A DNA stretch of 23,012 bases from Competibacteraceae bacterium UBA6584 (GCA_002433805.1 DJIW01000037.1:1-23012), one strand, 5' to 3'; counted from the stretch's first letter, positions 14,062 to 21,613 are shown. The notes: a model not told the origin generated them from the sequence alone. Numbers and translations: made by a program.

Positions 14062-14574
14062 ATGAGTGCTGCAAAGCCGCTGTCCTTCGACCATCGCTTC
14101 ATCCGCCGGATTTTGCCGCACCGTTTCCCCATGCTGCTGCTGGATCGGGTCGAATCGTATTGGCTGGACCGCCGCGCCATCGTCGGCGGCAAGCATATCG
14201 GCCAGAACGACCCGCTGATACAAGGTTATTGGCCCTTTCGGCCGCTGTTTCCGCCGGCGCTGGTGATTGAAGCCTTGGCCCAAACCTGCGGTTTTATGAT
14301 GAATCTGGAGTATCTGGTCGGCCGGGGCTTTAGAATTGAGGACTGCCGGCGCGGCGAGCCGGTGGCGCTGCCGCCGATCCCGCACAGCGTGCTGGCCGAA
14401 AGCCGCATGACCCACGTTGCTTTGGCGTCGCTCGGCCGAACCCTATCGCTGCAAGCCAGTGTCACCTTGCAGCGCAAAGAGGTTTATGCGTTCAAGGTGC
14501 GAGCCTCGGCCGACGATCGGGAAATCGCCGCTGGCGACATTATGTTGAGCTATCCCGAATATACCGCGCGATGA
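14062..14574 (+). CDS. FabZ-like dehydratase homologue lacking the catalytic His
   Basis: A 170-residue hotdog-fold FabZ homologue. The N-terminal motif ILPHRFPMLLLDRV is closer to the FabZ consensus than in its paralogue. In the active-site motif the sequence is GYWPFRPLFPPALVIEALAQ: the catalytic His is replaced by Tyr56, while Glu70 is kept at the correct 14-residue distance, and the PG turn is PP. Dehydratase activity on its own is doubtful. FabZ enzymes form dimers with shared active sites, and heteromeric dehydratases with one active partner are reported in aryl polyene biosynthesis, so pairing with the catalytic copy at 12367 is a natural hypothesis. It lies 12 bases after FabG copy 2, exactly as the other FabZ lies 12 bases after FabG copy 1. 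A possible start of the ABC ATPase overlaps its stop. Confidence 0.9.
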   Translation: MSAAKPLSFDHRFIRRILPHRFPMLLLDRVESYWLDRRAIVGGKHIGQNDPLIQGYWPFRPLFPPALVIEALAQTCGFMMNLEYLVGRGFRIEDCRRGEPVALPPIPHSVLAESRMTHVALASLGRTLSLQASVTLQRKEVYAFKVRASADDREIAAGDIMLSYPEYTAR

Positions 14575-14609
14575 CGGCGGTCTTAACGCGAATTTGCGAG
14601 AAACGATTT

Positions 14610-15287
14610 ATGCCTTTAGTCGAGCTGCGCGGCGTCGGAAAGGTCTACCAGTTGGGTAGCACTCAGGTCGAGGCTTTAGCGAACATCGATTTTCAAATCA
14701 AAGCCCAAGAATTCGCGGCGATCTGGGGGCCTTCCGGCAGCGGAAAGACTTCTCTCCTCAATCTGATCGGCTTGATCGACTCGCCCAGCGGCGGCGAAAT
14801 TTATCTGGGCGGCGAGCGGGTCGATGGGTTGACGGACGACGAACTGGCTCGCCGCCGCAACCAAAAAATCGGTTTTATTTTTCAGCATTTCAATCTCGTC
14901 CCGGTGCTGGATGCGCTGGAAAATATCATGCTGCCGCTGCAAATCCGCGGGGTGCGCGCAGATCAAGCCAAGGCGAAGGCTCGCTCCCGCTTGCGCGAGG
15001 TCGGGCTGGAAGATCAGTGGAACAAACGGCCGGACAAAATGAGCGGTGGGCAGCGGCAACGAATAGCGATCGCCCGCGCCTTGGTCGGCGACCCGGCGTT
15101 GGTTATCGCCGACGAACCCACGGCTAACTTGGATTCCGCCACCAGCCGCCTGATCGTTGACTTGATGCGCGAGTTGAACCGGCGCGATCAGGTCACCTTT
15201 ATTTTTTCAACCCACGACCCCCGCCTGCTGGAGCATGTGGACCGCCGCGTTCGCCTGGAAGACGGTCGGATCGTGGCGACGGAGTAG
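14610..15287 (+). CDS. ABC transporter ATPase, LolD/MacB type
   Basis: A 225-residue ATP-binding subunit of the LolD/MacB/FtsE class. All motifs are intact: Walker A GPSGSGKT at 40-47, Q-loop FIFQHFNL, signature MSGGQRQR, Walker B LVIADEPT, D-loop NLDSAT and switch His in STHDPR. It should power the adjacent four-TM permease. Members of this class move substrates out of the inner-membrane outer leaflet or drive mechanotransmission, not import. Start choice: ATG 14610 gives MPLVELRGVGKVY, the usual N-terminus of the family. An upstream in-frame ATG at 14571 overlaps the dehydratase stop (ATGA) and would add 13 residues; it may serve for coupled translation. Six bases separate it from the permease gene. 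Confidence 0.94.
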   Translation: MPLVELRGVGKVYQLGSTQVEALANIDFQIKAQEFAAIWGPSGSGKTSLLNLIGLIDSPSGGEIYLGGERVDGLTDDELARRRNQKIGFIFQHFNLVPVLDALENIMLPLQIRGVRADQAKAKARSRLREVGLEDQWNKRPDKMSGGQRQRIAIARALVGDPALVIADEPTANLDSATSRLIVDLMRELNRRDQVTFIFSTHDPRLLEHVDRRVRLEDGRIVATE

Positions 15288-15293
15288 GCGGCA

Positions 15294-16523
15294 ATGATGA
15301 ATTTCATCAAGCTCGGCTGGCGCAACATCCTGAAAAACCGGCGCCGCAGTTTGATTACCGTGCTGGCCGTGGCGCTCGGCTTCGCCTCTATCAATTTATT
15401 TTCTGGGTATATTCACAATGTTTATGACGGGCTAGCCGAGCAGGCCATCCGAGGGGAGGGGCTCGGTCATCTGACGCTCATGAAACCCGGTCTGCTGAAG
15501 GAAGGCAAACTCGAACCGGAGAAATTCCTTCTGAAGTCGGATGAAATCCAGCGGATCACCGGTCTGCTTTCCCAAGATGAAACGGTGCGGCTGGTCACTC
15601 CGCGCTTGGCGGTCAGCGGGATCGTGTCCAACGGCAAGGTTTCGACCATTTTCCTCGGCGAGGGCATGGTACCGGAAGACATGGCGGTCATTCGGGGTGA
15701 TTTTCGCGCCGACCGCGGCGGGGCGCTCGACCGCGCGCGCCCCGCCGCCGCCGCGTTTGCCTCTGACTTGGCCGATATGCTGGGACTGAAACAAAACGAC
15801 TATGCGGTGTTGGTGGCATCCACCGTGGAAGGGTTGACCAATGCCTTGGATGTGGATGTCGGCGAACTCTATAACACCGGCAACGCCGGCACCAACGACA
15901 AGATGCTGCTGCTGCCGTTCGCTTTTGCCCAGCGCCTGTACGATACCGAGGGCGCCGACCGTTTGATCGTGCTGTTGCGCGATCGCGCACAAACCTTCGA
16001 GGCCCAGCTGCGGTTGAGCGAAAAGCTGCGGGCTGCGGGTTTGAACCTCGAAATCAAGACGTGGCTTGAGCTTTCGAGCTTTTACAAACAGGTCAAGGGT
16101 TTGTTCGACATGATCTTCGCCTTCATTTTCGCCATCGTGATCGTGATCGTGATGATGAGCATCATCAACACCATGAGCATGGCGGTTGTGGAGCGCACCC
16201 GCGAGATTGGCACCCTGCGTGCGCTCGGGATGCGGCGTTGGGATATTTCATGGTTATTTTCAGTCGAGGGCGTGCTGTTGGTGGTTTTGGGTGGTTTGGT
16301 CGGGGTCGCGCTGACCTTAGTGCTGGCTTGGGTGGTGAATCAGGCCGGGTTTTCCTACGTCCCGCCCAATAACACGGACGCGGTCTTGTTGCAGGTGGAC
16401 GTCGTGCCTTGGGTCATGTTGCAGGCTTTTTTATTCCTGGGTTTGGTGGCGGCGCTCGCCGCGCTATTGCCGGCGCGGCGAGCCGCCCGCATGGTGATCG
16501 TCGACGCCATGGGTCATGTGTGA
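15294..16523 (+). CDS. ABC transporter permease, LolC/LolE-MacB type
   Basis: A 409-residue inner-membrane permease with the four-TM FtsX/MacB layout. TM1 lies at about 19-40, followed by a large periplasmic domain (about 41-265, MacB_PCD-like), then TM2 at about 271-295, TM3 at about 321-347 and TM4 at about 372-394. Family sequence marks are the N-terminal LGWRNILKNRRRS, the ERTREIGTLRALG coupling stretch after TM2 and the terminal PARRAARMVIVDAM. One gene is present, so a homodimeric complex with the preceding ATPase is likely, unlike the LolC/LolE heterodimer. Together with the LolA-like and barrel genes downstream it suggests extraction of a lipid-like or lipoprotein cargo from the inner membrane. 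ATG 15294 and ATG 15297 are both possible starts. Confidence 0.92.
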   Translation: MMNFIKLGWRNILKNRRRSLITVLAVALGFASINLFSGYIHNVYDGLAEQAIRGEGLGHLTLMKPGLLKEGKLEPEKFLLKSDEIQRITGLLSQDETVRLVTPRLAVSGIVSNGKVSTIFLGEGMVPEDMAVIRGDFRADRGGALDRARPAAAAFASDLADMLGLKQNDYAVLVASTVEGLTNALDVDVGELYNTGNAGTNDKMLLLPFAFAQRLYDTEGADRLIVLLRDRAQTFEAQLRLSEKLRAAGLNLEIKTWLELSSFYKQVKGLFDMIFAFIFAIVIVIVMMSIINTMSMAVVERTREIGTLRALGMRRWDISWLFSVEGVLLVVLGGLVGVALTLVLAWVVNQAGFSYVPPNNTDAVLLQVDVVPWVMLQAFLFLGLVAALAALLPARRAARMVIVDAMGHV

Positions 16524-16550
16524 ACTTTCCGACGTTGTGGAGTTTTTAAG

Positions 16551-17297
16551 ATGCGTTTTGTCGTCGCTCTGCTGTTAGCGGTGGTCGCCGGTTTGAGCCT
16601 GCCGGTGGTAGGGGTCGCCACGATTTCCCCGGCGGAAATCCTCACACAATCCGACGCGGCGCGGGGTGGCGGACTGCCGGGCATCCATTGGAACATCAAG
16701 CTAAGCGCCTTGGACGGGGGCGAGCAGTTGGATCAAGAATTGACGGTGCGCGCCAAGGGCAACGACAGCCTGGTGGAGTTTTCGGCCCCCCCCAAGGTCA
16801 AGGGTCAGAAGCTGTTGACGGTGGAGCGCAACATGTGGTTCATCAAGCCCGGCTTGCGCAAACCGACGCCCATTTCCGCTCGCCAGCGGCTGATAGGGCA
16901 AGCCTCTAACGGCGACGTGGCGGCGACCAACTACGCGGGGGACTATCAGGCGGCGTTGCTCGGCGAGGAGGCCATCGACGGCGAGGATTGTTATCGGTTG
17001 GAGCTCACCGCAAAGGAAGCCCAGGTGACCTATGACCGCATCGTCTATTGGGTGTCCAAATCGCGCCGGGTCGGCGTACAAGCCGAGTTCTATACCGTTT
17101 CGGGCAAGTTGTTCAAGCGTGCCCGGTTCGAGTACGACAATCGAATCGACTATCAAGGTAAAAGCATTCCCTTCGTCAGCAAAATGACCATCATGGATGA
17201 AATCGACCGCTCGCAAAAAACCACTTTGGAATATTCTGACATTCAAGTCAGTGCGCTGCCGGATCAAGTATTCAACTTGCAGTTTCTCATGCGCTAG
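16551..17297 (+). CDS. LolA-like periplasmic outer-membrane lipoprotein-sorting protein
   Basis: A 248-residue exported protein with a Sec signal peptide at about 1-23 (MRFVVALLLAVVAGLSLPVVGVA). The mature part resembles the LolA-like lipoprotein-sorting family: the KVKGQKLL segment, a W-F-I-K-P-G strand and a mid-protein stretch with alternating polar and aromatic beta strands (QAEFYTVSGKLFKRARFEY). Proteins of this fold carry hydrophobic acyl groups across the periplasm. The position directly after an ABC ATPase and LolC-type permease and before an outer-membrane barrel supports a trans-periplasmic shuttle role. GTGGAG at 16537-16542 gives an eight-base spacing to the ATG. The cargo is unknown; a product of the synthase upstream is a plausible but unproven candidate. 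Confidence 0.82.
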   Translation: MRFVVALLLAVVAGLSLPVVGVATISPAEILTQSDAARGGGLPGIHWNIKLSALDGGEQLDQELTVRAKGNDSLVEFSAPPKVKGQKLLTVERNMWFIKPGLRKPTPISARQRLIGQASNGDVAATNYAGDYQAALLGEEAIDGEDCYRLELTAKEAQVTYDRIVYWVSKSRRVGVQAEFYTVSGKLFKRARFEYDNRIDYQGKSIPFVSKMTIMDEIDRSQKTTLEYSDIQVSALPDQVFNLQFLMR

Positions 17298-17311
17298 CTT
17301 TGCTCAAGCTC

Positions 17312-18622
17312 ATGCGGCGCTCGACGGCAACCGCCATCGGTTCGGCCTTTTGGCTGCTTTCGGCGATGCCGTGCGGTTGGGCCCTCGATTGGAGCGACTC
17401 ACTGGCCGAACATGGAGTTGGCCTGAACAACTTGGTGAGGGTTCAGGCCGACTTTAGCCGGAGCGCTCCCAGCGACGGTTTTTTCAATCCCGGCAATCAG
17501 CTGGCCCAGTCGAACGAGGCGGAATTCAATTTGGAGTTGCGCCCGGATTTTTCCCTGAGCTACAGGGAGTTCGAGTTGATGCTGAAACCTCGCCTCAAAT
17601 TCGCGTGGGAGCGTGTCGACACTTCCGAGCGGGCGTTTGATCGGGACGAGCGTTCGGCTTTCGTCAATGAATGGCGCTTGCGATGGGCTCCACGCGAGCG
17701 ATGGTTCCTGTCCTACGGCCGTGAGGTGTTACTGTGGGGGCCGGCCATGTTGCTATCGCCCAGCAACCCCTTTTTCACCGATAACGGCCGCTCCAATCCC
17801 TTTCGGGAATTGGGGGGGCGAGATTATCTCCAGGTTCTTTATCTCCCAAATGCGAGCTGGACCATTTCCCTGATCAGCAACACCGCACAAGGGCGCGGCG
17901 ATGACGGGACGGGAATTCCGGATTTCGAGCGGACGGACGCTATCAAGATCGATTTTGTCGGAAAAAACAGTAACGGAGGGTTGCTGTTTTCCCACCGACA
18001 AGAGGGTGTGAGCCAAGTGGGAGGGTATTTTCAGCTGACGCTGTCCGACGCGTTGCTGGCCTATGCCGAAGGAGGCTATACGCGTGGCACGACCGCGCTT
18101 TATCCCCGGCGGAGTGCGGCGCCGTCCGGATGGGTTTTCGCGGACGCCAAGCAGGATGACCGCGCGCTTTACGGTGTTTCTCTCATCGGAGCGGCCTATA
18201 CCTTCGAATCGGGCGCCACCGCGAATGTGGAGTATCTTCACAACAGCGCCGGCTATTCCGACCAGGAGGCGCGCGACTATTTCGACATGGTCGAGCAATT
18301 GGGCGCCGATTTTATCCGTCGGGACTTTGCCGCTGTACTGCTGCTGGCCGAAGCGGCCAACCTGCGAATGCCGTTACTCCGCCGCAATTATCTGTTTGTG
18401 CAGTGGTTGGATACCAACATTAACAACCAACTGGATATGACGTTACGCTATACCCGCAATCTGGATGATGACAGCGGCCGTTTCGTCGCCGTTTTTGATT
18501 GGGCGATAAACGATTTTACTCATCTGTTTGCCCTTGGATTGGTGAGCCATGGCGGCGAGCGCAGCGAGTTCAGGCGCTATCTGGACCGGCAATGGCTCGT
18601 TGGCTTCAATCTGACGTTTTGA
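17312..18622 (+). CDS. Outer-membrane beta-barrel protein
   Basis: A protein of about 436 residues predicted to sit in the outer membrane. It starts with a signal peptide (MRRSTATAIGSAFWLLSAMPCGWA, cleavage likely before LDW), then shows many amphipathic beta strands with aromatic girdles, and ends in the strand LVGFNLTF with a C-terminal Phe, the usual barrel-assembly signal. The strand pairs FELMLKPRLKFAW and RWFLSYGREVLLWG fit transmembrane hairpins. I cannot name the family with confidence. It could be a channel or receptor for the cargo handled by the preceding ABC/LolA-like genes. The frame is open from a TTG at 17300; ATG 17312 is preferred although no clear Shine-Dalgarno is visible, so reinitiation after the stop at 17297 is likely. 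Confidence 0.78.
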   Translation: MRRSTATAIGSAFWLLSAMPCGWALDWSDSLAEHGVGLNNLVRVQADFSRSAPSDGFFNPGNQLAQSNEAEFNLELRPDFSLSYREFELMLKPRLKFAWERVDTSERAFDRDERSAFVNEWRLRWAPRERWFLSYGREVLLWGPAMLLSPSNPFFTDNGRSNPFRELGGRDYLQVLYLPNASWTISLISNTAQGRGDDGTGIPDFERTDAIKIDFVGKNSNGGLLFSHRQEGVSQVGGYFQLTLSDALLAYAEGGYTRGTTALYPRRSAAPSGWVFADAKQDDRALYGVSLIGAAYTFESGATANVEYLHNSAGYSDQEARDYFDMVEQLGADFIRRDFAAVLLLAEAANLRMPLLRRNYLFVQWLDTNINNQLDMTLRYTRNLDDDSGRFVAVFDWAINDFTHLFALGLVSHGGERSEFRRYLDRQWLVGFNLTF

Positions 18623-18624
18623 CG

Positions 18625-18650
18625 GGTGAATCGAGCCTGTCGCATTCACC
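18625..18650 (+). other. Intercistronic inverted repeat after the barrel gene
   Basis: GGTGAAT (18625-18631) and ATTCACC (18644-18650) form a perfect seven-base inverted repeat with a 12-base loop. It begins three bases after the barrel gene stop and ends seven bases before the GAGG ribosome site of the DUF2141 gene. No T-run follows, so it is not a clear intrinsic terminator. It might stabilise the upstream transcript or modulate expression of the DUF2141 gene. The structure is visible; the role is inferred. Confidence 0.35.
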
Positions 18651-18667
18651 GTGTAAGAGGAAAACCG

Positions 18668-19123
18668 ATGCGAATTACGATGCGGTTGATTTTGTTGGCT
18701 GCAATGGGTGGGGTGGCCGGCGCGCCGGTTGAGGGTATTGCCGCCCCAGCTTCGACCGGGACTTTATCGGTAACGGTCACCGGCTTCAAAAACTATCAAG
18801 GCACCCTCAATATCGCTGTATTTGCGACCGCTAAAGGCTTTCCGGACCAATCGGAAGCGGCAGTAGTCAGACGTAGCGTACGCTTGGCGGGAGCCGATCC
18901 GGTGTTTGAATTTAACGATCTGTCTTTTGGAACGTACGCTGTCACTGTCTTCCATGACGAAAATTCAAACCAACAACTCGATAAAAACTGGCTCGGCATC
19001 CCCAAGGAAGGGGTGGGTTTTTCTCATAATCCGAAATCGCTCAGCAGCGTGCCTCAGTTCGAGGACGCCAAATTCGCATTCGAATCGAAAAAGCAAGCGG
19101 TCGCCGTGAAATTAATCTATTGA
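18668..19123 (+). CDS. DUF2141 domain secreted protein
   Basis: A 151-residue exported protein of the DUF2141 family. A signal peptide covers about residues 1-26 (MRITMRLILLAAMGGVAG followed by APVEGIAA). The mature part carries the family core: beta strands around GTLNIAVFATAKGFP, then the highly typical VFHDENSNQQLDKNWLGIP and EGVGFSHNP. The biochemical function of DUF2141 is not known; it is an all-beta domain of bacterial envelope proteins. The frame is open from GTG 18626, but ATG 18668 has GAGG at 18657-18660 with seven-base spacing and places the signal peptide correctly. It follows the barrel gene by 45 bases on the same strand and probably belongs to the same envelope module. Confidence 0.9.
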   Translation: MRITMRLILLAAMGGVAGAPVEGIAAPASTGTLSVTVTGFKNYQGTLNIAVFATAKGFPDQSEAAVVRRSVRLAGADPVFEFNDLSFGTYAVTVFHDENSNQQLDKNWLGIPKEGVGFSHNPKSLSSVPQFEDAKFAFESKKQAVAVKLIY

Positions 19124-19176
19124 CGCACTCAAGGGGCGGCATCCCATTACCTGCCACCTGTTGCTAAAGGCTGTCG

Positions 19177-19656
19177 ATGAATCCGCAAGCATCCACCACT
19201 GTTTCCCATGGTCTCAACGGCTTATGGCAGCTTCGCCACATGGAAAAGACAACGGTCCAGGGAGCGGTTTCCCATCCTTTTGGCGCCCATCCTCTGGGAT
19301 ATCTTTTTTACAGCGATGACGGCTTCATGTTCGCGGTGTTGATGGATAGGAATCGCGCGCCAGTCAAGGTGAGTCTCGAAGAACTCGGCCAGGCCAAACA
19401 GCGAAAAATGCTTTGGCGGTGGAAATATCTGAAAGCGCTGTTCAGATACTTGCAAGCGGCGACGGCTTGTATCGCCTATTTTGGACTTTATGAGGTCAAG
19501 GGTGATCGCGTTATCCATCATGTGCGTGCCAGCCTTTTTCCCGATTGGATCGGCACGGATTTGGAGCGGGCTTTCGCTATGTCCGGGCAAGCCGTGCGGC
19601 TTACAGCTCATTATCCTAACGGGGATCGCTTGGAACTGGCCTGGGAGCGCGCCTGA
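19177..19656 (+). CDS. Lipocalin-like domain protein
   Basis: A 159-residue protein matching the bacterial lipocalin-like (Lipocalin_5) family. Family marks in order are LNGLWQL at the N-terminus, HPLGYLFYSDDGFMFAVLMDR, the CIAYFGLYEVKGDRVIHHV strand pair, SLFPDWIGTDLERAF and a final barrel strand. Such proteins form a small beta barrel likely to bind a hydrophobic ligand; few members have a known ligand. No signal peptide is visible, so it is probably cytoplasmic. AAAGG at 19166-19170 precedes the ATG by six bases. It lies 53 bases after the DUF2141 gene on the same strand. A ligand link to the acyl product made upstream is attractive but speculative. Confidence 0.85.
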   Translation: MNPQASTTVSHGLNGLWQLRHMEKTTVQGAVSHPFGAHPLGYLFYSDDGFMFAVLMDRNRAPVKVSLEELGQAKQRKMLWRWKYLKALFRYLQAATACIAYFGLYEVKGDRVIHHVRASLFPDWIGTDLERAFAMSGQAVRLTAHYPNGDRLELAWERA

Positions 19657-19743
19657 CGCCCGCGCGTTCGATCTGCGCGAGCTTATGGATAATCCTGAAA
19701 TTATCGGTGCAAGAGGGCAAATATCGATCAGGAAGCGCAAGCC

Positions 19744-20838
19744 ATGATTCGAATTGCGACTTTTAATCTGGAAAACTTGTTTACCCGTCCCTCGGCGATG
19801 CAGCAAGAGCGCGCGGAGCAGGGCCGTAAAGCCCTGGAAGATCACGCGACCGCGAACGCCATCGCCGGGAAAGCGCGCTACTCGCAAGCAGACAAAACGC
19901 GGTTGGTCGAGCTTTCTAAAACGTACGGCTGGCATCAAGCCAACCCTCCAAGAAACGCGCTCGTTTTCATCTGCAGCATTCGCGGTCGGCTCTTTCGGAT
20001 AAGACAAGACCAGATCGAGGTCATCGCCGACGGTCGCGACGACTGGGTGGGATGGTTCGAACTGCGCCGGGACGATGTGAAATGGCAAGCCACTTACAAC
20101 ACCGGGCGCGTGATCGACGCGCAACGTCCCGATATCCTGATCGCCGTGGAAGTGGAAAACCGGCCGACGCTTGAGCGGTTTAACGAACAGGTGCTGAGCG
20201 CGCAATTCAATTTCAGATATCCGCATTTCATGGTCATCGACGGCAACGACCAACGGGGGATCGATCTGGGGATTTTCAGCCAATTTCCCATCGTCGAAAT
20301 CCGCAGTCATGTCGACGATCCAAGGCCGGATGGGAGTCGGCTTTTCTCGCGCGACTGCCCGGAGTTCGACATTTTCTTGCCCGGCGGCGAACGGCTTATC
20401 CTGTTAGCCAACCACCTGAAATCAAAAAGAAACGGCAATGACGATGCCTCAAGGAACCTGCGTAAAGCGCAGGCGGAACGCGCGCGCGCCATCGCCGTGA
20501 ACGCTTTGGGCCGATCTCCACTGGTGTTGTTGGGCGGCGATCTTAACGACGAACCGGGCAGCGCGGCGCTGGCCGCCCTGTTCGAAGGCGGATTCCAAGA
20601 CGTGATGGCGCATCCCAGCTACCCGCAAGCGCGACCGGGCACGTACCAAACAGGTCTCGCGAACGACAAAATCGATTACCTGATCCTGTCACCGACCTTG
20701 CAAACGCGGCTGCGCGCTGCGGGAATCGAGCGGCGCGGCTCGTATCACCCTCGGCTCTGGGAGCCTTTCGATACGGTCGGCGACGCTTCCGAGGAAGCCT
20801 CGGACCATCACTTGGTTTGGGCCGACTTGGATTTTTGA
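19744..20838 (+). CDS. Endonuclease/exonuclease/phosphatase family protein
   Basis: A 364-residue metal-dependent phosphoesterase of the EEP (DNase I-like) superfamily. Conserved elements are FNLENLF at 7-13, the metal-binding Glu136 in AVEVENR, GIDLGIFSQFPI, Asn223-His224 in NHLKSK, Asp266 and Asn268 in GGDLNDEPG, DKIDYLIL and the terminal Asp354-His355 in SDHHLVWADL. All catalytic groups are present. No signal peptide is seen, so it is predicted cytoplasmic. The substrate could be nucleic acid or a phospho-lipid/inositol type; the sequence does not tell. AGGAAG at 19730-19735 gives an eight-base spacing. A link to the synthase cluster is not evident beyond strand and position. Confidence 0.9.
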   Translation: MIRIATFNLENLFTRPSAMQQERAEQGRKALEDHATANAIAGKARYSQADKTRLVELSKTYGWHQANPPRNALVFICSIRGRLFRIRQDQIEVIADGRDDWVGWFELRRDDVKWQATYNTGRVIDAQRPDILIAVEVENRPTLERFNEQVLSAQFNFRYPHFMVIDGNDQRGIDLGIFSQFPIVEIRSHVDDPRPDGSRLFSRDCPEFDIFLPGGERLILLANHLKSKRNGNDDASRNLRKAQAERARAIAVNALGRSPLVLLGGDLNDEPGSAALAALFEGGFQDVMAHPSYPQARPGTYQTGLANDKIDYLILSPTLQTRLRAAGIERRGSYHPRLWEPFDTVGDASEEASDHHLVWADLDF

Positions 20839-21175
20839 CTGGTCCAACCGGCGGGTTGATTGGCCGGTTAATTTCTGGGTGGTACCGATCGTTTTGCCTG
20901 AAGCGCCAAGCAGAGGAATGGCATCGAGCCCGCAATCGGCAAATCGACCGGCCTTGCGCGGCATCAAACTCAGCGGAGATTGCGCGTAACCTTCATCATC
21001 GGGTCACAAAAATTTCATAGTGCGACGGTAAATAGGGGGCTAACAAAATTCGTTGATCCGATTACCACCGAAGCGAGGGTGGACCGCCATCATAGCGTCA
21101 GCCCCAAGCGATGGCGACGACTCGAGGAGAAGCCGCTCTTTGCCGTTGCATTATCCTTAATTTAGGAGACCCATT
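20839..21175. other. 337-base intergenic stretch without a recognisable gene
   Basis: Between the EEP gene and the CBS gene I see no convincing coding sequence; short open frames exist on both strands but lack family features or ribosome sites. The first part holds a weak hairpin (separate entry). The last bases carry AGGAG at 21164-21168, the ribosome site of the CBS gene. A promoter for the CBS gene should lie here, but no -35/-10 pair with proper spacing stands out. The stretch is less GC-rich around 20990-21060. Confidence 0.5.
20846..20869 (+). terminator. Possible weak terminator after the EEP gene
   Basis: AACCGGC (20846-20852) and GCCGGTT (20863-20869) form a perfect seven-base stem with a ten-base loop, beginning eight bases after the EEP stop codon. 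It is followed by AATTTCT, which is only moderately T-rich. Position and GC-rich stem suit a transcription terminator for the long plus-strand run, but the missing U-tract makes this tentative. Confidence 0.35.
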
Positions 21176-21613
21176 ATGCTCAATCGCACGTTGCGCAAAA
21201 TTGTCGAACACCAGAAAACCCTGGCCGCCGCTCCACCGCAAACCTCGGTCCGCGAATCTGCTCGACTGATGAAAAAAATGCAGATCGGTGCTCTGCTGGT
21301 CGTGGAGCACGGCCGCCTAGTCGGTATTTTCACGGAGCGCGATGCCCTCGCTCGCGTGCTGGCCGAAGGGCGTGACCCCGAGACAACGCCCTTGGTGGAA
21401 GTGATGACGCTCGACCCCATCACCGTGCATCCCGATCAGCCGTTCGTGATGGCGCTGCACCTGATGTACGAAAACGGATTTCGCCATGTCCCTGTCGCCG
21501 AGAACGGACGGCCATTGGGCATGGTGTCCGCCCGAGACGCCTTGGAAGTGGAGGAAGCCGAGTTCGAGAAAACGTTGCGCCAACGCGAGCACCTGCGGGC
21601 TATCTTGGCTTAA
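21176..21613 (+). CDS. Tandem CBS domain protein
   Basis: A 145-residue protein made of two CBS domains (about 12-67 and 80-140) and almost nothing else. Each shows the family pattern: QIGALLVVEHGRLVGIFTERD in the first and GFRHVPVAENGRPLGMVSARD in the second, both ending in the R-D that contacts ligand ribose/phosphate in many members. A stand-alone CBS pair usually senses adenine nucleotides (AMP, ATP, SAM) and controls a partner protein. AGGAG at 21164-21168 gives seven-base spacing to the ATG. The gene is separated from the upstream run by 337 bases and has a lone position before convergent genes, so it is probably transcribed on its own. Confidence 0.93.
   Translation: MLNRTLRKIVEHQKTLAAAPPQTSVRESARLMKKMQIGALLVVEHGRLVGIFTERDALARVLAEGRDPETTPLVEVMTLDPITVHPDQPFVMALHLMYENGFRHVPVAENGRPLGMVSARDALEVEEAEFEKTLRQREHLRAILA

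Noticed and set aside
12025..14415. Long open frame on the minus strand (796 codons)
   Set aside because: It lies opposite the FabG, FabZ and thioredoxin genes, is rich in Arg, Gln, His and Pro, has no recognisable domain and is the usual antisense shadow of GC-rich coding DNA.
19688..19705. GATAAT/ATTATC small inverted repeat between the lipocalin-like and EEP genes
   Set aside because: A six-base AT-rich stem with a six-base loop, no T-run; too weak to call.
20689..20967. Minus-strand open frame in the 20839-21175 gap
   Set aside because: It overlaps the EEP gene end, shows no recognisable family and no ribosome site.
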